Shown piece after piece: positions 39,566 to 50,212 of a stretch of 64,000 nucleotides of DNA. The DNA is from Artemia franciscana (taxonomy: Eukaryota; Arthropoda; Branchiopoda; Anostraca; Artemiidae), in the NCBI RefSeq assembly GCF_032884065.1, contig NC_088866.1, positions 50,104,068-50,168,067 of the forward strand, read 5' to 3'. The translations under genes were made by a program, and so were the position numbers. The number at the start of each line of letters is the position of its first letter. Within the stretch, counting starts at the first letter, position 1. Under the pieces are notes generated by a model. It had not been told where the DNA came from. It ran no database searches and saw only the letters and a program-made list of their open reading frames with translations.

Positions 39566-40910
39566 GTAAGTTGTTTATCCTCTTGTATTTGTTTGAAGTT
39601 CTCATAGTTCCATCGCAAAACAGGCCTGACTGAGAAAGGTATGTGTGAAAAGAAAATATCTATAGGTTGAGATTGACTTCCTCATGATTGAGCTTAGGTC
39701 TAGTAGTAATGTGTCCATAAGAAAGGAGATTGTCCATATGTAGCTACAAAATAGATGAGGGCTGATGACAGGAAGGCTATTAGAGGCTGGAGTAAAAAAA
39801 GCATGTCTGAGGGAGAAAGTTACGCTGTCTGCAGGGTGATAGTACAATGATGCTCTTCCACCAATTGTATAGCAGTTGAACCCTACTTTCAAAAACCCAG
39901 CAGATAATAAAAGCATTCAAAATGGGGACAAAATTTTGGAATGAAGAAAGAGGGACAGGGAGATGTTTAAGATTTGGAGAAAGAAAGTTAGTACTTTTAG
40001 CATAACACCTACAAAAACCATTTCTCTTTAATAATAATTACCATTTCACTTTAACATTACCCATTTCTATTAACATCAATTTTGATTATTTAATTCTGTC
40101 CTTGAAAGTTATATAAACAGTAGTTTCCATCAAGCTTTAAAGTCTTAAAAATTACATGTCTATGACTGCTTGTGATATCAACCTAAGAAAATATTTTGCG
40201 TAAGATTTTGATCCTTGTGGTACCATTTTTTTTTGTCTTGTTGATCTGAAACTCAAATCAAAAGTACCCAGTGAAATTCATGAAAAAATGACAAAAATTT
40301 CACCAAAACCCCATAAATAGAGTCCACCTGACAAGCCTAACCATAAACAAAATAATGCCTAAAATAATAATAATAAAATGGAACTTTTTTATATAATAAT
40401 AACTATATAACATTATTCCTTAAGTATAAAATAAACGCAGAAGTGATATGTAACACTAAAAAGTTTTAGTGGGTCCTTTCCCAGTCTAATTGCTCAGCTT
40501 AAACAGATTACTTTCAAAATTAATTGATATGTTCTAACAATGATAGTAAAAGTACATGTACGTCTCGGGAGAATGAACAGGTACGCCACCTTCATTACCA
40601 CATGGTTTAAATTTTACGAGACGTTATTTTTTCATTCCTTTGTTAGTGCTACATCAGTACATCTATAATTTGTTTTGTTTCTAAAAAGTTATAAATCCGT
40701 AGCCTTTCCACAGAATTCTAGGGAATAGAAGCCTATATGTAACAGCTGGTACATTCGCTTCTAAATTTTGATACTCGAAAGTCAGGGGAAATTTGAGGCT
40801 TTGTCCATATTGAAGATTGTGTTGGAATTCTTCTCTAGGTTTAGCTTACGCTCAGTTATTTCTACTTCAGCCTCCCCCTCACTCTGATAAGGTGCAAAGT
40901 TGGACGGTAG
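39566..40910. other. Second receptor intron, left part, nothing recognised
   Basis: AT-rich, no repeat-family copy and no convincing coding sequence. A 104-codon open stretch on the - strand (39602-39916) has no known motif. Confidence 0.5.
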
Positions 40911-41333
40911 CCCAAAGGTAAAAACGTGTATATACATGAAAAGTCACTTTCCGAGTTAGATATACCACTAAATTTAGCTGAAAGAGGCGAATGGAATGAT
41001 GTATGCAAGAATTTCCTAATAAAATCTCCTGTAGATTTTTCTGGAAAAACCACGTATCTGCAGCAATTTGCCCATTCGCCAAAGTTGAAAAATCAACATT
41101 TAACTGCACCAGCAAACTTCGGCACGTATTTTAATTACATAATTGAAAGAATACTGTTTAAAACCAATCCTAACTACTTTCCACTTCAATCATGTGCCTA
41201 GTGTGGCGCAATGGGTTGGAAAAGTGCCGCAAAACTTGATAAACTTCGTAGACGATTTTCCCAGAATAATGGAAATGAATATAGACGTTTTCACATTTGG
41301 AAGGCCGTGGGCTGCTTAGACTCAACATTCGGT
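40911..41333 (+). pseudogene. Unidentified protein-like frame with one internal TAG
   Basis: One frame stays open from after a stop at 40908 to about 41333 apart from a single TAG at 41199-41201. Upstream of the TAG it contains SELDIPLNLAERGEWNDV, SPVDFSGKTTYLQQFAHS and FGTYFNYIIERILFKTNP. Downstream it reads CGAMGWKSAAKLDKLRRRFS, EYRRFHIWKAVGCLDSTF and then GGTAAGC, a possible splice donor. Composition looks like real protein and does not match any transposon protein I recognise. It could be a decayed exon, a retrocopy fragment or a real exon with a sequence error. It is in the same orientation as the receptor. Confidence 0.4.
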
Positions 41334-41554
41334 AAGCTTTAATTGGACCTAGACATCTTGTTTTCATCGTTCAGATCCCCTTCCAGAGAAAGTTTCTTAT
41401 CTTTTCAAAATAGTTTTCTCTGTAACCTTTTCCATTTTGTAAACGGCTCTTTCAAATATATTAAACCGAGGAATACGCCTTCTAAAAAAAAATCCCCAAT
41501 CTCCTGAAGAGCTATCTGATTTCTTTTATTTCAGTATTCATTCTGAATTGAAGA

Positions 41555-41766
41555 TTAAATAAAAAAAAACAAGTTTTTTAACTGAAAGTAAGGAGCGACA
41601 TTAAAACTTAAAACTAACAGATATTACTCCGTATATGAAAGAAGCTGTTCCCCCTCAACGCCCCACTCTTTACGCCAAAGTTTGACTCTTTCTCTCAACT
41701 CTACTTTTTAAAACAGAAAAAACTTTAGCGTAAAGAGTGGGGCGTTGAGGAGGGAACAGCCCCTAG
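41555..41766 (-). repeat. Foldback repeat family, copy 10 (terminal hairpin only)
   Basis: Starts A|TTAAATAAA, has one full arm (GGAGCGACATTAAAAC...) and loop, and about half the second arm, ending at GGGAACAGCCCCT. The rest is absent. Nothing recognised in 41334-41554. Confidence 0.85.
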
Positions 41767-42434
41767 ATTAAAGAAAGTGTTTTCAATAATTTTGAATGCT
41801 TTCTTCAGACGAGTGAATCTAAATTGAAATCGGTCCGTATACATAACTTCTGCATATAGTAGAAACATTAAAATATTCTCATCTTTTGTGCTGGATTGGA
41901 ATATGGAGTAACTTGAAAATGATCTTTGAAAACACCCAAGACCGAAAATTTAAAAAAAAAAGTACATTAGTTCATCGCACAGCACTCGTGTTGAACAATT
42001 ATGCAGGGGTTAGATTCTAAGCTATTTCGAAAAATTCTTTTGTACAGGATGGTACTCTATCATAGGGAAATACTACATTGTCCACAGACACGTACACTGA
42101 GTTGGAGGAGGGTCAGGGCAATTCACACATCCCTAAATTTTGAGACCTTTCTTAGTATTTCATCGTAACATTATTATTATGATCGTAACTACGATCCTAA
42201 TTGTCTATAATCAGTGGCAAAAATATACTATCATGCTGAAGAAGAAGAACAGAGCAAAAATAGTCATGATCTAAAGGCTCCTACCGGACTTTGAAGTGAC
42301 TGATGTAGGGTGAGAGTGACTTTAAGACTTAAAGTTTATGTTTTCTATGCAAGTTTCGGTACACTATTTTTCTTCAGACCAACAGTTTTAGCGTTTCAAC
42401 GTAAGACGACAATTATGCTGTCTTTAGCCATCTA
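41767..42434. other. Intron sequence, nothing recognised
   Basis: No coding or repeat signal that I can support. Open frames over 42310-42624 on the + strand are the antisense of the LINE fragment. Confidence 0.5.
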
Positions 42435-42765
42435 TTACTACTGCTACCAACTCACTGATGCACCAGTTTACCTGAGGCCAACACAGTTACGTACAGCTTC
42501 TCCAGCCATATCTATTCAGAGCCTTCCGTTTTTACCCTCCCAAGAAGTCCCAACTTCTCTTCAATGTTTCCTCACCGCATCCTCCCCCCCCTTCGGTGAC
42601 GACTTGCTTTCTGTTTGGCCCTAGATGGTTTGCCAACAAGGATGATCTTTCGCAATCTGTAATCCTTCAACCGCAGAACATGTCTTAGCCATCTCAACTT
42701 TTCTCTCGCTATAGCCCTAAAGATAGGGACTGAACCATATTTATAGTACATCTTACCGTTTTAAA
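42435..42765 (-). pseudogene. Non-LTR retrotransposon C-terminal fragment, family 2
   Basis: On the - strand one frame reads YYKYGSVPIFRAI, then EKLRWLRHVLRLKDYRLRK, GKPSRAKQKASRHRRG and, past a stop, REVGTSWEGKNG and YGWRSC. The same C-terminal domain is present in part at 38200-38360. Two stops and no upstream RT: a 5'-truncated, decayed insertion. Confidence 0.75.
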
Positions 42766-43343
42766 TACAGTCAGTCATGCGGGTACCCAAAAATCCATAG
42801 AAAATTTCTCGGGAATTTGCTTTGTATTCTTTTAGATGGAAAGACACGTTAAAACATCGCTAAAAAGGGTTCAAGAAAAGATATTTTTCCGAATTTTTGG
42901 AAAATTTTGACATTTTCTAAGAGAAAGCCTAAGCGCTATCTTAATTCTGAATCAGTGAATGGATAAATTTAAAGCTTAAGAAAACAATTATGACAGTATC
43001 TTGACTTTTGATGTGAGTTACATCTGTGAGCTTGTCACAACGTCGCTCCTTTCACAAGGAACAAGTAAACCTGTTCACAGGCAACATAGATATGAATTGT
43101 TTGGACTACTTAATTGTGAAAGCAACTGGAAAATAAGAAGTTCAAGGTTTAGCTTCCGTATTGATATTAGAAACTTGGGTCAGCATGTGTGGATCGCCGT
43201 GCAGAGTTCTAGCCAATCAATAGGTTCATGTGATTTAGACTCCTTTTTCTTCAAAAAGTCCGAAATCTTTTTTTTCTCCTTGGACATAGTCAGCGTAGCC
43301 AGTCAATTTTTTCAATTTAATGCAATATTTGATGATGACAATA
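42766..43343. other. Intron sequence, nothing recognised
   Basis: An open stretch of 118 codons at 43001-43357 (+) contains no motif I know and ends in the TTAGG-like repeat. I do not call it a gene. Confidence 0.45.
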
Positions 43344-43466
43344 TTAGGTTAGGTTAGATTAGGTTTGGTTAGGTTGGGTTAGCTTAGCCTTTAAAACTCA
43401 TTGCCAAATTTAACTTAATCTAACCTAATATAACGTAATCTAAACTTACACAATCTAACCTAACTT
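43344..43466. repeat. Inverted pair of degenerate TTAGG repeats
   Basis: 43344-43388 is built of TTAGG/GGTTA words on the + strand. 43411-43466 is built of CCTAA words, so the two arms are inverted with a gap of about 22 bp and can fold. TTAGG is the arthropod telomere unit; here it is interstitial and degenerate. Confidence 0.8.
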
Positions 43467-43481
43467 TAACTGTTACCATCA

Positions 43482-43585
43482 TAGCTTGCATAAGACTGAA
43501 AAAGCTGACTCGCAAAGCTAATTGAATCCAAACAAAAGAGTATGGAATTTCAGACATTCACTGGAGAGTTTCAACAGTGTGTCGA
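43482..43585 (+). repeat. Dispersed repeat, uninterrupted copy
   Basis: TAGCTTGCATAAGACTGAAA and the following words (GCTGACTCGCAAAGCTAATT, GAATCCAA, GGAATTTC, TGTCGA) match the sequence that flanks repeat copy 14 at 53241-53252 and 55007-55090. This copy carries no insertion. 43586-43930 shows nothing else except GT-rich and T-rich runs. Confidence 0.7.
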
Positions 43586-43945
43586 CCGTGCGTTTGCATG
43601 TGCGTGTGTGTGTCTTTGCTTATAACTAGTTTTGAGAACACCTTGTTCCTAGCACATTCTTAGAACAATTTTTTTTTTTTGGTAAGTTCATGGGCAGCCC
43701 ACAATAATGAGTTAAAACGAAGCAATTTTTCATATTTCTCTATATGCTTGTATATTGTTCAGCAATAGTTCAGCAATCAGCAATACTATCCGACGCTTGT
43801 GAATAAAGGAAGTTTGCCTGCAAGGTCAATACTGTATAACTGAAGCCTATTTTGTAAATCTATTTTTAAAAACAAGTTGAATAACTGAAAAATAAAGTAA
43901 AATTACCAAAAATAAAGAAAAAGCAATTTAGTTTAATAATATAAT

Positions 43946-43951
43946 TTTATT
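43946..43951 (-). promoter_or_regulatory. Polyadenylation signal of the chitinase gene
   Basis: TTTATT on the + strand is AATAAA on the - strand, 27 nt after the chitinase stop codon. Confidence 0.65.
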
Positions 43952-43977
43952 GCAGCAAGGCTTATATAAAGTTTAAT

Positions 43978-45201
43978 TCACCCAAGTATTTCGAAAATAT
44001 TTTTAACTGCGTTGATAATTGGAAAGATTCCTTTACCACATTCTCCACGAAAATCATCAGCTTCCATCGCCCAAATCATAATTCCACCTAACTGGTTCAT
44101 GCCAGCAAAATATGCTTTCTCTGTGGCACTATCAGCGTCGTCATAACAACCCCAGAAGTCATTCAGATGTGCATAAGGCGCCATTGCATCCCAATCAAAT
44201 ATTACTTCAGCACCCTCACTGATTTTACGACATATCTCGGGGTAGCTCATAAAACCTGCTGATTGTGTATACGGTCCAGGTGGGTATAGCTTCGTTATTT
44301 CTGCTTTAAGTCCATAATTCAGAGGATCTGCCAATGTATATGTATGTCCGTATGTACTAATACCCAAGGTAAACTTCGATAAAGGTAAATTTTTAGACGA
44401 AAGGTATTGAAAGGTGTATGCCCAATTCTTTTTGGCATCATCGCCAGTATCACTTGGCATGGGGTTGAGTGCAGAATGATGATAAGTATACATACCGTCA
44501 GCGATGGTATGATAGTCATAGGTCATTACATTAAAATAATCAATATAATTGACAAGTTCAGGTAAATCATATCCAATGTCAAGCAGCATTTCCGCAGCGG
44601 GTATGGCAGCAGTTACCAGGAGCTCACTTCGACCCGGTGCTCGCACTACACTTGAGAGTGCCTCTTTTAGCTCTTTTATAAGCAGCACATAATTATCTCT
44701 ATCTTCAGGCCTGCTACCTTCTCTATGCCCAGGGTACTCCCAATCAACATCAATACCGTCAAAATCAAATCTTATGACATAATCTATGACACTGACGATA
44801 AAATGCTGTCTTCCTTCATTTGTTAGACTTAAATTAGAAAATTGAACTGACCCAACATTCCAACCACCGACTGCAAGCAGAAACTTTGCTTCTGGGTTAA
44901 CTTCTCTCAGTCTAGTAAATCTTCTAAAACTATCCCTCGAAGTGGGTCCACCACCTTCACAATCATTCATATCCAAGTAGGGATCAACAGAAGCCATCAC
45001 ATTAACACCATCAGTCAACCCTGTAAAAGCATATACATAATGGGTGCACAATGTCGGGTCTATTTGGTCAACACCAAAGGCTCCTAGGCTGGCTCTATAT
45101 GTGGCCCAGGATCCCCAATAGCAAAATAACGCAAGTGAGCACAAGCTTTGTTGTATATATGCAATCAGAATTATTGAAATTATCCACTGTTTGTTGAACA
45201 T
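43978..45201 (-). CDS. Secreted GH18 chitinase, single exon
   Basis: A 407-residue glycoside hydrolase family 18 enzyme expected to cleave beta-1,4 links in chitin outside the cell. Residues 1-22 form a signal peptide (hydrophobic IISIILIAYI, cleavage near SLCS). FLLAVGGWNVGS (107-118) is the first conserved strand. FDGIDVDWEYPG holds the catalytic DxxDxDxE as D148, D151, D153 and E155, complete, so this is not an inactive IDGF-like lectin. MTYDY (226-230) and IMIWAMEADDF (375-384) supply further substrate-site residues. One NLS glycosylation site lies at 123. There is no chitin-binding domain after the catalytic domain, which ends near the stop. The gene is intact, without introns, and antisense inside the receptor intron. 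The start is the first ATG and gives the signal peptide. Confidence 0.95.
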   Translation of the reverse strand: MFNKQWIISIILIAYIQQSLCSLALFCYWGSWATYRASLGAFGVDQIDPTLCTHYVYAFTGLTDGVNVMASVDPYLDMNDCEGGGPTSRDSFRRFTRLREVNPEAKFLLAVGGWNVGSVQFSNLSLTNEGRQHFIVSVIDYVIRFDFDGIDVDWEYPGHREGSRPEDRDNYVLLIKELKEALSSVVRAPGRSELLVTAAIPAAEMLLDIGYDLPELVNYIDYFNVMTYDYHTIADGMYTYHHSALNPMPSDTGDDAKKNWAYTFQYLSSKNLPLSKFTLGISTYGHTYTLADPLNYGLKAEITKLYPPGPYTQSAGFMSYPEICRKISEGAEVIFDWDAMAPYAHLNDFWGCYDDADSATEKAYFAGMNQLGGIMIWAMEADDFRGECGKGIFPIINAVKNIFEILG

Positions 45202-47618
45202 ATTTCAGTTCACACCACACACCTTTATTATGTTGCTTTGTAAATACATATAACTTGAACAAAAACTACATAACTTATTTGTTAAGTATACATGATTTGA
45301 TTTTATCTTATCATTGGGAAAATAGAACTTTCTAAAAATGACGTAAATAAAGATGTCCTTTGATCTTGTTATCATAAAGTTTCATTTGTTTTTTAAAAGA
45401 GTTCTGAAAAACTTGCCAAATTTGAAAGTCATCAAAAACAATTATTTTTCTAAGAAATTGCTAGATGACCCTAATCAAGGGGCTATGATAGAAACTAGTT
45501 TGTGTACACCAAAGCTATTGAGGAAATTGTAGTACACAGATGAAGAAAAGATTAAATATATTGATGTAACAAAAGTGTTAGTTTCAGGGGCCAAGTTTAT
45601 TTTAAAGACGGGAGGGGCTACGGAAATATTTAATTCTTCAATGTAGGCTATACAACATTTTTTGGAGGCATATTTTTGGGGGGGGTCTAGCACCAGTCGC
45701 TTAGCCAGTTCCATTGCTAGGTTGTATGTAATGTTGAACTTTTCGGTTAACGAGTCAAATTATTTATTGTAAGATACACTCTCATAGGCATATACTAAGC
45801 ATGATATATTTTTGTCTGTCAATAAGTTATAAAATAGAAAATACTTCAATATTTAAAATTCATCACAAAAAAAAAATTTGTCAACGAGCGCAAAAGTTAG
45901 AGCGCATTTGTCAAAATGCATAAGCTACGAATTGTAAAAAAACACTAACAAAACTTTCCAAAATGCTTTGAGAATAACGCCGCGACCTGGAGTAAACCGG
46001 TGTCAGTTTTGGAACTTTTACAGTCGCTTCCCTAAGGAGTTAGGATCTAAGAGAAAAAATCTTGGGTTGAGGAGGAGGGTTCAGCCAAATTTCAGGCAAA
46101 GTTTGTCACGACGGACAAAAAGGGGGTCAACTTCAAATGCTTTTCCACCAAAAGAGTAAGGCAAGTGGGAATCTCCGTAGATGATTTGTAGTAGTCTCTT
46201 CGGAAACTGTTCAATCTTATCACTTTCTTTTTTTTTTCGTAGTGAAATACCAAAAAGAACTTACATATACTGATAGAGACTTTGGTAAATATCCAGATGG
46301 GTTTGGTAAATAATTCCTTTAAGGAGAAGATTATAGATGGATGCGCGTACGCAGTACCAAATAAAGTTGTTCCAAAGAAACCTATCTAATGCCCTACTGA
46401 GGGGTAAACAATTTTGGGAATCTTTTAATAATCCACCAATTAATTTTAAAACTCCGTCATTCTTTCAGGGCCGGCACTACTATCAAGTCACAAATCTATT
46501 GAAGCAGAAGGTAAGAACAAACTCCAGAAATACAATATTAAAATAACTTTTTGTTTTTATATGTTTATTTATTTGATATTTATTTATATATCTTATTTTA
46601 TATTATTTATTTTATTTATTGGTAATTTTTTATATTTTTTATCTATAATAATTTATTTTAGTGTAAACAATTAAGAAGTACAAGAATGTATTGTTTTATT
46701 CACTTTTTTAGGCTAATACTCCTTTTATTGTTATTTATTTTCCAACTAGTGGCATAAGATACAAAGTACAGCAAGAACTTTTGAAATATAGTTGTGATGG
46801 ACAAAACTCGAATTGTAAACAAACAAACATAGTAAATTTGACTATGGGTTTCAATCAGTAAAACAAACAGGGGAACTATGTCATATTTTGTTTAAGAGGA
46901 TACTTCTTTCCATGTAGGAACAGGAACAAGACAATTATCATTTATCAGCACTAAAGTAAAAAAAAGAAGTCATTTCCTATTGGCTATTCTTAATTACGTA
47001 ATGGAAAAGAGTAAAGTAACTTCCACGATACATATGTAATTTCCTATAAACAGTCGTTAATTTGAGAAATTTGAGTCGTTAATTTTTCCGGCAGTACTTC
47101 ATTTTAGTCAATGTTGCCGCGTTGAACTCGATGACGCTTTTGCCCGTAAGAATTTAAGAATCAACAATAGGTTAGATTGCAAAAAAAAATATCTATTACA
47201 TTTTTAGGTTGTAGGTTTCTGATTCGCGCCCAGGTTTCTTTTCTTAAAATTTGATGCTCACAGCCAGGGGCGAACCCAGGTAGGGGGGAATAACATGGAT
47301 ACACCCCTCCCCCTCCGAAATTTGGGAAATGTATCCTGTAACTGTCTTAAAAGCTAACCAAATTCATTATGGATGTTATTCCCATTGATGTACAGCAATA
47401 TAGTCACAACGAGTAGGTACTGTGTGATGAACTTCACACGAGAATTTGTATTTTGTGAAAATGCAGTTGGGAGCAATGCCAGGCGGCTGCCAAGTAAGCC
47501 ACGTGCCGTTACCATCTTAAACTCCTAAAATTCTTGAATTTAATTTAAATCATGCGCGTGCTTTTTCATGTTTATATAGAAGTCTACGCCCCTGTTTGTT
47601 AATTAGTCGTCAATCATT
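45202..47618. other. Chitinase upstream region and intron sequence
   Basis: Must hold the chitinase promoter; I see no unambiguous TATA box. Read on the - strand, GTTATATGTATTT lies about 50 nt before the ATG. Nothing else is supported: short open stretches at 45475-45714 (-), 45968-46159 (+) and 46337-46546 (+) lack known motifs, and 47255-47345 resembles scraps of the C-rich repeats. Confidence 0.45.
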
Positions 47619-47639
47619 TTGAAATGGAAATTAAAAATA

Positions 47640-47840
47640 CGTTCTTTTACTACCCTGAGAAAAGTAAAATCTTATACGAGGAGTGCCTCAGGTCAGGAAC
47701 GGCTTAATGGGTTTGCCTTATTATCCATAAACAGGCATGTTTCAGTCAATGTAGAAGACGTTTTGGTGAAACTATCCCACAACAGATGGCAACAGATGAT
47801 ATTATTTTGTAATGACATAGTTAAAGTGCTGTCTCAATAA
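47640..47840 (+). pseudogene. hAT transposase C-terminal (dimerisation) remnant
   Basis: An open frame reads TLRKVKSYTRSASGQERLNG, then FALLSINRHVSVNVEDVLV and RWQQMILF. The pattern (basic lead, SQERL-x-G-LALL-I-x-R, then a short helix) is the C-terminal dimerisation segment of hAT-type transposases and their zinc-finger MYM relatives. The catalytic part is not found nearby, so it is a relic. Confidence 0.6.
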
Positions 47841-48060
47841 AGAATGTAGATTCAATTCCAAAAATTTCATTTTTCCTTTTCAACCAGTACTTCTATTCCT
47901 CAGTCAAAATATCTATATCCCTCCAAATTTATCGTTGGGCTCGCTCCTGCCCGCTGCTATTATCAAAAACTCCATAGCTGAATATAGAAGTCTTCTTCTT
48001 TAAAAATGTAATTAGTAGTTTTTAAGATATACATATTTGTCTAAGTTTTTACTTAACCAA

Positions 48061-49172
48061 TCATTGAACTGCAACTCCGCCCAATAGTAAGCGAAACTAA
48101 GAAAAATTGAATTTTTTATAACAATAGATACATCAAAAATTTGCCTAATTTCCGAAAGAGGGTTGAAAAATCCCCAAAAAGTCAAGCAATCTTAATGAAA
48201 TTTGCACCATTAAATTAAGCATATCCGAGAACTCTAGTATAGATGTTTCAAGCTCCTATCTACAACAATATGGAACTCTGTATTTTTATGAACGGAAATA
48301 AAAAGTTCTAGGGCTTTTTCAAGTGACCAAAATGATTCGGAGGCACCTAGCCCCCCTTCTATCTCCATTATTCCCCAAAAAAAAATTATAAGATTACTAT
48401 TTAACCAAGCATATTTGAAAGGTCCAATAACAACGTTTTTGGTAGCGAAATGACCCTCGAAAGTCCCTGGAGATTTGGTTATAAGCTACACAGTTTGCCC
48501 ATATTGCTCACATATAGTATTTGCTATTAGGAAATAAACCAAACTTTTTCGGAATAATTTTTTTGCAGGGAGGAGGGATTTTCCATGGAGATGAAAGTTC
48601 CTGGGTGTATTTTTCCAGGAGAAATAGTATACTGGGGGGAGAAGATTTTCTGGCATGATCTTAAAAACAATGAAATCTCAAAATTTTGAATTTGGAGTTA
48701 ATGTATTTAGCTTCAAAATGAGTCACACATATTTTATTAAAACAAGATTGTTAATATATTAGATGGTCTAGAAATGAATTAAAAAAAGAAGTTTTTTCAA
48801 CTGTAAGTAAGAAGCAACATTAAAACTTAAAACAAACAAAATCTATCCCATATACGATGGGACTGCACCATCCTCACTCCTCGCTCTTTAAACTAAAGTC
48901 TTAAAGTTCTTTAAGAATACTTCTCATACAAATTCAATAATCCTTGTGCTTGAGCAGTCTTTCTAATAAAATTATCAGTCTTTCTATAAGATGAGCAGCT
49001 CATAAAATGAGCAGTCTTTCTATAAAATTATGACAAAGAATCAAGCTTTAGCGCAAAGAGCGAGGGTTGTTGAAAGGGTAGTCCCCCTCAGACGCGGAAT
49101 AATTTCCTTTCACTTTAAGTTCAATGTTGTTCCCTACTTTCAGGTCAGAAAACTTGTTTTTTTTTTATCTAA
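48061..49172 (+). repeat. Foldback repeat family, copy 11 (forward, old)
   Basis: Starts A|TCATTGAACTGC and ends TTTATCTAA|T, so the last four bases are CTAA rather than TTAA. Strongly diverged, with the middle modules shortened; the terminal hairpin is recognisable (about 48795-49145) with TTAAACTAAAGTC and AAGCTTTAGCGC arms. It ends 116 bp before the last receptor exon. Confidence 0.75.
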
Positions 49173-49288
49173 TTCAATAAAGTTCATATTCTGCCCTTTT
49201 TTTTTAGAATTCCTTCTGTTTTCATAATTCCACTTTAATAAAGTGTGAGAATATGTCCACAAAGTTAACTAATTCTTTTTTTTTTCAG

Positions 49289-49428
49289 TTGCTGATTCCA
49301 TGCTGAATGAAAGTGTGAAACTACAAGTGATGCAAACCTTAAATAGTGGACATGTGATTGTGAATAATTTAGCCGAGGAATTAGATAGCCAAACGGAGGG
49401 ACCTCATGAGGGGACGGTTCTGTTATGA
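49289..49428 (+). CDS. mGluR: mGluR last exon: C-terminal tail and stop (probable)
   Basis: Follows a strong TTTTTTTTTTCAG acceptor. With one base from the previous exon the frame gives V, then ADSMLNESVKLQVMQTLNSG, then HVIVNNLAEELDSQ and TEGPHEGTVLL, and a TGA at 49426-49428. The phase match (1), the position, the absence of other candidate exons in between and the hydrophilic tail-like composition support it. The end V-L-L could act as a class II PDZ ligand, which is inference only. The tail of these receptors is poorly conserved, so homology cannot confirm the exon by eye. Confidence 0.6.
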
Positions 49429-49436
49429 TTAAGTCC

Positions 49437-49442
49437 AATAAA
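49437..49442 (+). promoter_or_regulatory. Possible polyadenylation signal of the receptor gene
   Basis: AATAAA begins 9 nt after the stop codon. This is unusually close; other AATAAA words follow (for example near 49644, 49662 and 49692), so the true 3' end may be further on. Confidence 0.35.
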
Positions 49443-50212
49443 AGTCGGGAAAGAGTGGCTATGAACAAGGTTACGCCTCTACAACTGTTTCAGAAAATTC
49501 TGTAATAACTGGAAAGTCTCCATAGCCAAGCCACAAGTTATAAATAATCCATAATTTTATTTTAAGACTGTTTTAAGGTACACAAAACAGATGGCAGTCT
49601 TTTCAATGCTCAGGCCATATATATTCCTCAACGTCATAAATAATAAATTAGCATAGATTAAATAAATAGATAAAAAAATCGATGGACCACGAATAAAATA
49701 CCAAAAATAAAAGATGAATAAAATCAAACAAAAGAAAAACTGAACAAAAACTTTTTTAAATCAACAAAAATATTCGTTAGTAAAATGACCATGAGTGTAC
49801 TTTAAAACTAGAAATACCGAGTCTACCAACAAATAATTAATTAAATTTTACTGCTTAGACCCAATTAACTTCAACAAATTCAAAAGCTAAAAAAACAATT
49901 CGGATAAAATTGAATCCACATACAAAAAAAAACACACACACACAAAGCTGGTGTGAAACATGATTTTTATTCTGAGGAGGGGAACGAAGGGGTATTTCCC
50001 TTAGGCATTAGGCTTCATTTTCACTTACAGTGGAGGCGGGGACAAGACTTAGCTAAGCTCGGCTTTTGCAAGTGTAAACTTGTGTAACTTTAGGCATTGA
50101 TTATGCTTTGGCCATTTCGTTCACAACAATCCAAAAGGGGGTGTATAGCACACTGTACATTTCAAAAGAGAGCGGAAATACTGAAAAATGTGTTTAGGAT
50201 CTTTTTTTACTA
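49443..50212. other. 3' UTR or downstream sequence of the receptor, nothing else
   Basis: AT-rich with several AATAAA-like words and a CACACACA run at 49935. No second gene seen. Confidence 0.45.

Noticed and set aside
41205..41220. tRNA-like A box (TGGCGCAATGGG) as a possible SINE promoter
   Set aside because: No B box at the right distance, and the stretch is part of a protein-like frame.
42310..42624. 104-codon open frame on the + strand
   Set aside because: Antisense of the LINE C-terminal fragment at 42435-42765.
43001..43357. 118-codon open frame on the + strand
   Set aside because: No known motif, ends in the TTAGG-like repeat, and shows no splice or poly(A) context.
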